A DNA stretch of 6,492 nucleotides from Limnochordia bacterium. GTDB taxonomy: Bacteria > Bacillota > Limnochordia > Darwinibacteriales > B1SED10-159. Position numbers and translations under genes: made by a program. Positions 1 to 4,475 of the stretch are shown here, one piece after another (the stretch's first letter is position 1; every line of letters starts with the position of its first letter). Under the pieces are notes generated by a model, which did not search any database, was not told the origin of the DNA, and saw only the letters and a program-made list of their open reading frames with translations. The stretch spans positions 1-6,492 of the forward strand of contig SLOZ01000376.1 of NCBI GenBank assembly GCA_007132255.1, written 5' to 3'.

Positions 1-160
1 CCTGTTCCTGGAGAGCTGTCTTTATCGCTTCATAGACCTCCAACGAGCCACTGGCCACACACCCTGTGCCGGCACAGACCAAAATGTTGGCGGTTTGCTT
101 AGCGCTGGCTGTTTGGAAGCGTTGGCGCAGGTTCTGCAGATCTTGCAACGAACGAATCAT
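1..160 (-). CDS. nuoF: NuoF/HydB-type NADH-binding hydrogenase subunit, N-terminal fragment
   Basis: Only the first 53 codons are in the window; the gene continues past the left edge. The ATG directly follows the stop codon of the upstream NuoE-like gene (TAG then ATG, no gap), and a strong AAGGAGAGG Shine-Dalgarno lies inside the end of that gene, so translation is probably coupled. The fragment has a polar helical lead (MIRSLQDLQNLRQRF), then a beta strand and the motif VCAGTGCVASGS followed by a helix. This matches the thioredoxin-like N-terminal domain of NuoF/HydB proteins, where the paired cysteines (here Cys29 and Cys34) belong to a [2Fe-2S]-type fold. The family goes on to FMN- and NADH-binding domains and a [4Fe-4S] site, which would lie outside the window. 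It probably forms a soluble NAD(P)H-dependent hydrogenase with the preceding subunit. A short stand-alone [2Fe-2S] ferredoxin, also common in such clusters, cannot be excluded from this much sequence. Confidence 0.75.
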   Translation of the reverse strand, partial: MIRSLQDLQNLRQRFQTASAKQTANILVCAGTGCVASGSLEVYEAIKTALQEQ

Positions 161-670
161 CTAAACCTCTCCTTTCTCCTCTTGCTCGAGCACATCGATG
201 ATGGTTGTGATGGCTTCGGGTGTCATTTGTCCGTAGACTTTGTCATTGATGGTGACCACAGGCGCTAGGCCGCAGGCGCCTAAACAGGAAACGGTTTCGA
301 CCGTGTACTGCATATCCTCTGTGGTGCTCTTCCCATCAATCAGTTTGACGCGCTTGCGAATGGCTTCGTATACCGGCATGGATTTCCGGACGTGACAGGC
401 TGTACCATCGCAGACTTTGATCAGGTATTTGCCCTTGGGATTCAAGGAAAACTGGGCATAGAATGTGGCTACGCCATAGACCGAGGCTGGTGGCAGTTCT
501 AGGGCTGTGGCTACATGGGTCAAGAGTTGTTCCGGCAAGTAGCGATACTCTGTTTGAATGTCCTGGAGAATCGGAATTAGTGCACTGGCATCTTTGCCCC
601 ATTTGGCAGCACTCTGTTCCACGAATTCGATACTGTTCTGTTCTTCCGGCTGGACGTGAATTTGGCTCAT
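161..670 (-). CDS. nuoE: NuoE/HydC-type [2Fe-2S] thioredoxin-like hydrogenase subunit
   Basis: A 169-residue protein of the NuoE (complex I 24-kDa) family, also called HydC or HymA in multimeric [FeFe] hydrogenases. Residues 15-75 form the helical N-terminal part, including the conserved LPPASVYGVATFYAQF segment. Residues 80-165 are the thioredoxin-like [2Fe-2S] domain. All four cluster ligands are present in the family pattern C-x4-C and C-x3-C: Cys87 and Cys92 (KVCDGTACHV), Cys129 and Cys133 (SCLGACGLAP). Length is normal for the family. I chose the ATG at 670 over the in-frame ATG at 685 because a GGGAGGT Shine-Dalgarno sits 6-7 nt before 670, and the 685 start would overlap it. The gene is followed without a gap by the NuoF-like gene. 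The role is electron transfer between the flavin subunit and the hydrogenase in the cytoplasm. Its place behind a sensory hydrogenase and phosphatase points to a fermentative or electron-bifurcating Hyd complex rather than respiratory complex I. Confidence 0.93.
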   Translation of the reverse strand: MSQIHVQPEEQNSIEFVEQSAAKWGKDASALIPILQDIQTEYRYLPEQLLTHVATALELPPASVYGVATFYAQFSLNPKGKYLIKVCDGTACHVRKSMPVYEAIRKRVKLIDGKSTTEDMQYTVETVSCLGACGLAPVVTINDKVYGQMTPEAITTIIDVLEQEEKGEV

Positions 671-676
671 ATGAAG

Positions 677-683
677 ACCTCCC
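677..683 (-). promoter_or_regulatory. Shine-Dalgarno that fixes the nuoE start
   Basis: Read on the minus strand this is GGGAGGT, 6 nt before the ATG at 670. It lies within what would be codons 1-3 of the longer reading frame starting at 685, so the shorter protein is preferred. Confidence 0.75.
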
Positions 684-727
684 ATTATGGCATTTGCAGA
701 TCAGGTAGAGCTCAGCTTTTGGCTGTG

Positions 728-747
728 AAAAAGCCACACCTCTGGCT
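728..747 (-). terminator. Weak terminator-like hairpin (possible attenuator) upstream of nuoE
   Basis: On the minus strand AGCCA pairs with TGGCT across a 6-nt loop (GAGGTG), and the right arm runs straight into a run of five T. The stem has only 5 bp, so it would be a poor terminator alone. It lies after the phosphatase gene and before nuoE, just downstream of a larger predicted RNA fold. It could reduce read-through into the hydrogenase structural genes or form part of an attenuator. Chance occurrence is quite possible. Confidence 0.3.
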
Positions 748-774
748 GGCCGACCCCTTGCATGGACATGTTCT

Positions 775-829
775 AAACGCCCCTATTTGACGCTTCAGCT
801 GGCGGCAACGCCTATTTCAAAGGGCGTTT
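775..829 (-). other. Predicted structured RNA element in the spoIIE-like/nuoE intergenic leader
   Basis: The 212-bp gap between the phosphatase stop (883) and the nuoE start (670) holds no convincing gene. Within it the minus-strand RNA can form a long helix: AAACGCCC (829-822) pairs perfectly with GGGCGTTT (782-775), then, past a 3-nt bulge, UUUGA (821-817) pairs with UCAAA (790-786). The helix encloses a small GGCG-UUGC-CGCC hairpin. A competing 6-bp hairpin is available, AACGCC (828-823) with GGCGTT (812-807), so the same left arm has two possible partners. The AT-rich hairpin at 728-747 follows about 27 nt downstream. This is the geometry of a leader switch, but I do not recognise a known riboswitch class. 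It could equally be an mRNA-processing or stability structure. Confidence 0.4.
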
Positions 830-882
830 GGCACTGGCTGGATAGCATGCATTGTTCTGTGTGAGCCAGGGCTGCTGGTACG

Positions 883-2028
883 CTAAAAATACTGAATGTG
901 GACGATTTTTCCCCATGATTTCAAGAGCGAAGCCAGTTCTTGGATGACCTGCTGTTTCAGGGACAACGGCAGCGGTAGATCCGGGTTTTGATGGGCTGGG
1001 TTAATGGCACCGCCTACCAAAAACGTTATCTCATCGGCCTGCATCAGTTCTGCAGCCAGACGAACGGCGCCATTGTTTTTATCAGGAACTTCCCCGGCCT
1101 TTAGATAGGACAGTGTCCGCGACAAGGTAATGATACCTTCGGTCACCAGTTCCACAGAGTCCATCGCAGCCATTGGCGGGACGTCTTCGTCCAACGTCTT
1201 CATCATACTCTCCATATCAATCTCGACGGGTTTGTCCCATTCCCGCCCGATAATCTGCGCCGTGGTGCCGCCGCAGACCACACGTTTCTGCGGCTCCTCC
1301 CAAAGCAGTCGAGCCACTACGCTGTCGTCACCGGGATTCTTGGGCGGTCCTACAGCGGCTGTCAGTGTATTTTTTTTCCGTAACCGCAGGCACATGACCG
1401 AGGTATCGTCTCTCGCCCGCCCCTGCTGAAGTGTCTGGGCTTGCTGTAGAACTCGCTGGCAGATCTCCTCGGACGATGCTTGCCGCCGGCTTAAGGCCGA
1501 CACGTAATGGCCTACTTTTTCGGGAAGCCACCCAAAGTCCAGAGCCTGTCCGATACCGGAGTGGACGACCCCGTCACTCATGGCCACTAAAGTGTCACCA
1601 AGCGCTGCTGTCCAGCTCGCTTCATTGACCTGAAGATGGCCGATGGACCGGCTTCGTCGGGGGATGTCAAAGAGCTGTCCATCTCGTACGCAGATAGTAT
1701 TCGGATTGTCAAACTCTGCGACGTAGACCTTGCCGGAGTAAAAGGTCTGCACAATCGTGAAGGTGGAATACGCTAGATTGCGCACTTGGCACATGGGCAG
1801 AGTCCGTCCTAACGTGTCCACCACTTCTTCCAGCGTGGCACCGCCCTTAAGCATGGTGCTGATGATCTTGGTGGTAATCGTCGCCAAGATGTTGGCCTTA
1901 ACACCGCTGCCAAGGCCATCAGAGAGAACTGCAATCACGGAGTTCGGAGTGTCGGCGAGGATCACTTGATCGCCGCAGAGCTCTTCACCCGTTTTGTTCA
2001 ACGCCGCGTACGCTCGTTCCACGAACAC
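883..2028 (-). CDS. SpoIIE-family PP2C Ser/Thr phosphatase of the hydrogenase cluster
   Basis: About 381 residues. The N-terminal ~220 form a PP2C/SpoIIE catalytic domain with the expected metal-binding acids: Asp20 (EELCGD), Asp37 (SDGLGSG), Asp152 (MSDGV) and Asp207-Asp208 (RDDTSV). Such enzymes remove phosphate from serine or threonine of partner proteins, often anti-sigma-factor antagonists. The remaining ~150 residues are a separate domain with a conserved-looking CGGTTAQIIGRE segment (from Cys252) that I cannot assign to a function. There is no signal peptide or membrane segment, so it is cytoplasmic. I prefer the GTG at 2028: AAGGAGGG lies 7-8 nt upstream, and the protein then begins with FVERAYAALNK close to the conserved core. 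An ATG at 2052 with a weaker AGGA is the alternative and would add 8 residues. The start lies inside the 3' end of the sensory hydrogenase gene (44-nt overlap), implying coupled translation and shared signalling. The phosphatase substrate is not in the window. Confidence 0.88.
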   Translation of the reverse strand: MFVERAYAALNKTGEELCGDQVILADTPNSVIAVLSDGLGSGVKANILATITTKIISTMLKGGATLEEVVDTLGRTLPMCQVRNLAYSTFTIVQTFYSGKVYVAEFDNPNTICVRDGQLFDIPRRSRSIGHLQVNEASWTAALGDTLVAMSDGVVHSGIGQALDFGWLPEKVGHYVSALSRRQASSEEICQRVLQQAQTLQQGRARDDTSVMCLRLRKKNTLTAAVGPPKNPGDDSVVARLLWEEPQKRVVCGGTTAQIIGREWDKPVEIDMESMMKTLDEDVPPMAAMDSVELVTEGIITLSRTLSYLKAGEVPDKNNGAVRLAAELMQADEITFLVGGAINPAHQNPDLPLPLSLKQQVIQELASLLKSWGKIVHIQYF

Positions 2029-3718
2029 TGGCAGACCCTCCTTCACCCGCATCCGATTCCTGATCCATTAACCGCATCAACTGCGTGAGTAGAATTTTTG
2101 TTTCGCCAGTGGTCTCACCAAGTAAGCCAGCAATTTCCTGTGCGACGCGCATTTGTTTTTCGATGACTTCGCCGGCCCGCTGCAGCGTCTCGCTCTTGAG
2201 ATGCTGCACTTCTTGGTCGCGTTTTTGCTCTTTGGTGATATCAATAAAGATCCCGATATACACGTCTCGGCCTTCCACAGGAAAGATGATCTGCCGGGCC
2301 GTAACGCCGTACGAATCATAGGTTTTGTTGCTGATGACCATGCGGTTTTCGTCCCGCACTCGCTCGTAATCCAAGGTCTCGATGAGCTCCGAAAGATGGC
2401 TGTCGATGATGTCTTGTTCTTTGCACTGGAACATTTTTTCCGCAGCCGGATTGACCGACAGGATTGTTAGTTCCGGATCAACAACGATGATGCCATTGGG
2501 CGTCGCCTTGATAATGATGTTCGACATGCTCTCGGCTTGGGCACGGCTGCTGGGAATGCACATGTCCAGCTGCGCCTTGCCTTGGAGTACTGCTACGGCC
2601 ATTTCGCGACATGAGTCATAACCGCAAGCTCCACAGTCCAACTGGTCTTGGAGAGCCTCTTTGCCGCCTTTGGCCAAAAGCTCTTGAATTGCCGCTTCGT
2701 CCGCACGCTGGCGTTGAAATCCCGAAGCTGCAAAGCTGTTCTCCAGAGAAACGGGTTCCCATTCCGGCCGATCGTCGGTGCGATGGGTTCTGATGCGACT
2801 CATGAGCCGAGATTGACGAATGTATACTTTGTCGTAGTCGTTCCAGCCAGCACCGCCGAGACAGCCTCCTGGGCAGAGCATCAAATTGGCCCATTGGCCA
2901 TGAATGTTCCCAGATTGGACCGCTTCAAGAAAGTCGATACACTCCTGGAATCCACTGATTGCCCATGTCTTGCCCTGAATATCGCTCCCCTGCCACGAAC
3001 GTTCCCAACCTGCCTCCAGTGGGAATTGGCGAGCCGTCGAGCTGCCAGACACGTGAGGCTTCACCGGAACCTGCGATGTCACGTTAATGCCAATTTTGCG
3101 CAGGCCGCGGTACAGTTCTTGAAATGTCAATACTAAGTCAATATCGCCCGCCGCAGTTTGCTGTTCCCATTTTCTAGCCACGCAGGAGTCGATATACACC
3201 GTCTTGCTTCCTGGGAACCGCTGTTTTACCGAACGGCCATGAGCCAACATCGGAGAAACGGTCCCCAGCAAGTGTGGAAGTAATTTTGGGTAATGAACCT
3301 CGACTAAGCGCACCACCGCTGGGCAGGCACTCAATAAACCTGGCCGTTTATCGTCTTCCTCCCAGTAACGGGCACTGACATGCGGCACCGCCCACGCTGT
3401 CTCCTCGACACGGAAGACACCCATGCGCAGAGCCGCTGCATTAAGACGGAAGGGATCATCTCGCAGACCTAGATAGCTGGGTCCCATCAAAAATACAACA
3501 GTTTCACCTTCCGATACCCATTCCTCCAAGGTGGAAAACTCCGAAACGATCTCCTTCGATCCTTGGGGACAGACATGAGTACACAGGCCATCATAGAGAC
3601 ATTGCTCGTCCAAGATGCCAGCATGATCGTCGGCAAACGCAATGGATTTGAGCGGACAATACCGGATGCACTTATAACAGTCGCGGCAGTTGGTTCCGTG
3701 GGTTTCCAGGATGGACAT
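1985..3718 (-). CDS. Sensory-type [FeFe]-hydrogenase-like protein with ferredoxin, 4Fe-4S and PAS domains (HydS-like)
   Basis: 577 residues. Residues 8-55 are a ferredoxin domain: first cluster Cys11, 14, 17, 21; second Cys40, Asp43, Cys46, Cys50. Residues ~70-310 are a compact [FeFe]-hydrogenase large-subunit domain. Its H-cluster ligands are kept: Cys132 (SACPAVV), Cys179 (DSCVARKWE), Cys282 and Cys286 (MLCPGGCLGGAG). Ala131 replaces the proton-transfer cysteine of catalytic TSCCP motifs, and Arg182 replaces the usual lysine of the second motif. Residues 362-387 (C-x2-C-x4-C-x16-C) are an extra 4Fe-4S domain. A PAS domain spans ~395-497, followed by a coiled-coil stretch ~500-550 and a low-complexity tail. 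There is no kinase or DNA-binding domain. The make-up fits putative H2/redox sensors rather than catalytic hydrogenases. It is probably the first gene of the leftward operon: GAGGGGGG lies 6 nt before the ATG and a good promoter is upstream. The tail overlaps the phosphatase start, its likely signalling partner. Cytoplasmic; no signal peptide. Confidence 0.88.
   Translation of the reverse strand: MSILETHGTNCRDCYKCIRYCPLKSIAFADDHAGILDEQCLYDGLCTHVCPQGSKEIVSEFSTLEEWVSEGETVVFLMGPSYLGLRDDPFRLNAAALRMGVFRVEETAWAVPHVSARYWEEDDKRPGLLSACPAVVRLVEVHYPKLLPHLLGTVSPMLAHGRSVKQRFPGSKTVYIDSCVARKWEQQTAAGDIDLVLTFQELYRGLRKIGINVTSQVPVKPHVSGSSTARQFPLEAGWERSWQGSDIQGKTWAISGFQECIDFLEAVQSGNIHGQWANLMLCPGGCLGGAGWNDYDKVYIRQSRLMSRIRTHRTDDRPEWEPVSLENSFAASGFQRQRADEAAIQELLAKGGKEALQDQLDCGACGYDSCREMAVAVLQGKAQLDMCIPSSRAQAESMSNIIIKATPNGIIVVDPELTILSVNPAAEKMFQCKEQDIIDSHLSELIETLDYERVRDENRMVISNKTYDSYGVTARQIIFPVEGRDVYIGIFIDITKEQKRDQEVQHLKSETLQRAGEVIEKQMRVAQEIAGLLGETTGETKILLTQLMRLMDQESDAGEGGSASVRGTSVRGVEQNG
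2036..2043 (-). promoter_or_regulatory. Shine-Dalgarno favouring the GTG start of the phosphatase
   Basis: Minus strand AAGGAGGG, the best ribosome-binding match at this gene, spaced about 7 nt from the GTG at 2028. It lies inside the C-terminal codons of the upstream sensor gene and downstream of the alternative ATG at 2052, so it argues for the shorter product. Confidence 0.6.
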
Positions 3719-3752
3719 GCGATTCCCCCCTCATGAACGTAATGACACATTA

Positions 3753-3770
3753 TCGTGATTCTTTTCACAT
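3753..3770. promoter_or_regulatory. CRP/Fnr-like (or weak Rex-like) palindrome at the operon start point
   Basis: TCGTGATTCTTTTCACAT, core GTGA-N6-TCAC. It matches the CRP-family / Bacillus Fnr consensus TGTGA-N6-TCACA at 9 of 10 positions and the Rex consensus TTGTGAA-N4-TTCACAA at 11 of 14. It lies just downstream of the -10 box and spans the predicted start of the leftward transcript, a position that would repress. For the rightward promoter it would sit about 63 bp upstream, close to a class I activator position. Which regulator binds, if any, cannot be told from sequence. Confidence 0.35.
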
Positions 3771-3774
3771 GTAC

Positions 3775-3803
3775 AGTATAGCAGAGTTGAGCAGCGGCCT
3801 CAA
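3775..3803 (-). promoter_or_regulatory. Sigma-A-type promoter of the hydrogenase operon
   Basis: On the minus strand a -35 box TTGAGG (3803-3798) and a -10 box TATACT (3780-3775) are separated by exactly 17 bp. The -10 matches consensus at 5 of 6 positions and the -35 at its four key bases. Transcription would start near 3767, leaving a ~50-nt leader before the ATG at 3718. The -35 lies in the short palindrome GGCCTCAAGGCC (3796-3807), and other palindromes lie on both sides, so the promoter is probably regulated. Confidence 0.65.
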
Positions 3804-3808
3804 GGCCT

Positions 3809-3826
3809 TTGTTATAAATTTAACAA
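3809..3826. promoter_or_regulatory. Rex-like operator
   Basis: TTGTTATAAATTTAACAA is an 18-bp inverted repeat with 6-bp perfect arms. It matches the Rex consensus TTGTTAA-N4-TTAACAA at 13 of 14 fixed positions. Rex represses fermentation and hydrogenase genes when NADH is low and releases DNA when NADH is high, which fits a hydrogenase operon. The site begins 5 bp upstream of the leftward -35 and covers the candidate rightward -10, so it could act on either or both genes. The AT-rich nature of the site means chance similarity must be kept in mind. Confidence 0.5.
3810..3818 (+). promoter_or_regulatory. Candidate extended -10 promoter for the rightward gene
   Basis: TGTTATAAA fits the extended -10 pattern TGn-TATAAT with one mismatch in the hexamer. 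No good -35 lies at 17 bp; TTGAGC at 3787 is 20 bp away. Start would be near 3826, giving an ~80-nt leader before the ATG at 3907. The element lies inside the Rex-like palindrome, so binding there would block it. Confidence 0.35.
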
Positions 3827-3906
3827 CATCAATTTTATTTTACCTAGAGGGTATTTCTCTCCGGCAGAGAACTAAAACTATGCCAAAGGGAGAGAAAGGA
3901 GACGCC

Positions 3907-4242
3907 ATGGTTTGGTTTATTGCCTTGGCACTTCTCGGAACGTTGTTTACCGGGCCGCATCCGTACCAAACGGAACTGTTTGCTGTGGATCAAGGCAGCG
4001 CTGGTTTGTGGAGTCTCGAAGCTCTGCAGTCGCAGCGCACGTTGACGTTGAAAAAAGCCACCTTCAGAGATTGGCATGAAGGTGACTTGGTCCGGGTGAC
4101 TACGGCGGGAACGTTTGTACGAGCCGTCTCCGATGAGACGGCCACAGCCGAGCGGCGGGAGCAAATGGCCACGCTGCTTAGTCGTGTTCTTCAGGAGCCG
4201 TTGGCGGAGACTGGGCCAAAAGCCGCTGCAGAAGACTTGTGA
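3907..4242 (+). CDS. Small exported or membrane-anchored DUF3006-like protein
   Basis: 111 residues. The ATG at 3907 is chosen because AAGGAG lies 5 nt before it; in-frame upstream ATGs at 3733 and 3880 lack a ribosome-binding site. Residues 1-16 (MVWFIALALLGTLFTG) are a hydrophobic N-terminal segment, either a short signal peptide or a membrane anchor, but with no preceding positive charge. Residues ~22-98 resemble DUF3006: short beta strands, an EGD turn (58-60), then an acidic-basic helix with a leucine-rich end (AERREQMATLLSRVLQE). The closest visible match is the DUF3006 protein encoded by the facing gene at 4178-4441. Function is unknown for the family. It is the only rightward gene here, is divergent from the hydrogenase operon and may share its redox control. 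Its last 65 bp overlap the convergent gene. The DUF3006 link rests on pattern similarity by eye, so the family call is moderate although the gene itself looks real. Confidence 0.7.
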   Translation: MVWFIALALLGTLFTGPHPYQTELFAVDQGSAGLWSLEALQSQRTLTLKKATFRDWHEGDLVRVTTAGTFVRAVSDETATAERREQMATLLSRVLQEPLAETGPKAAAEDL

Positions 4243-4441
4243 CGCGCTTTTCTGCAGCCTTTGTAGCCTCAGGATCCACGCTCCATACTGCCGATAGGTG
4301 TGTGCCTTCCTTAATGTCATTCGGCAGCAGACTGACCGGAACGTCTACAGGGATTTCTTGATCGCCGATCAGTACGACAGCCGTGGTTGATTCAATGCGA
4401 TCAACCACGGCTTTCCACGTTTTCGCCCGCTGATCACTCAT
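4178..4441 (-). CDS. DUF3006 family protein
   Basis: 87 residues, small and soluble, with the DUF3006 layout: KAVVDRIESTTAVVLIG, a second strand ending in LLP, then IKEGTHLSAVWSVDPEAT and a C-terminal helix (KAAEKRVTSLLQRLL). The ATG at 4441 is preferred over the in-frame ATG at 4492 because AAGGGGTGAT, an almost complete anti-16S match, lies just upstream, and because 4492 would start inside the preceding gene. It is the last gene of the ParA / metallo-hydrolase operon, 34 bp after the metallo-hydrolase stop. DUF3006 genes are often found beside ComEC-like metallo-beta-lactamase genes in Bacillota, as here; the biochemical role is not known. The 3' end overlaps the convergent gene by 65 bp. 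A strong hairpin-forming repeat lies within codons 10-21. Confidence 0.85.
   Translation of the reverse strand: MSDQRAKTWKAVVDRIESTTAVVLIGDQEIPVDVPVSLLPNDIKEGTHLSAVWSVDPEATKAAEKRVTSLLQRLLAQSPPTAPEEHD
4225..4258. repeat. Inverted repeat at the convergent gene ends
   Basis: GCTGCAGAA (4225-4233) and TTCTGCAGC (4250-4258) are perfect 9-bp inverted arms around a 16-nt loop that contains the stop codon of the rightward gene. There is no proper T-tract on either side (CCTTTGT to the right, GGCTTTTGG on the minus strand), so it is at best a weak or bidirectional transcription-end structure. On the minus strand it lies inside the DUF3006 coding sequence. Confidence 0.4.
4379..4412. repeat. Perfect 12-bp inverted repeat inside the DUF3006 gene
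   Basis: AGCCGTGGTTGA (4379-4390) and TCAACCACGGCT (4401-4412) are exact inverted arms with a 10-nt loop. The repeat lies within codons 10-21 of the DUF3006 gene, so its mRNA can form a stable hairpin about 29 nt after the start codon. No T-run follows on either strand, so it is not a classical terminator. Confidence 0.7.
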
Positions 4442-4475
4442 GGTATCACCCCTTCCCCTGCCGATTGCCTTTAGC

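Noticed and set aside
820..852. 11-codon minus-strand frame in the leader before nuoE, considered as an attenuator leader peptide
   Set aside because: There is no ribosome-binding site and no run of regulatory codons, so a leader-peptide role is unsupported.
2648..3136. 162-codon rightward frame opposite the sensory hydrogenase
   Set aside because: Shadow of the hydrogenase-like gene, whose cysteine motifs and domains run through the whole interval.
3733..3906. In-frame N-terminal extension of the rightward gene starting at ATG 3733 or 3880
   Set aside because: Neither ATG has a ribosome-binding site, the 3733 start overlaps the leftward promoter region, and the AAGGAG before 3907 fits much better.
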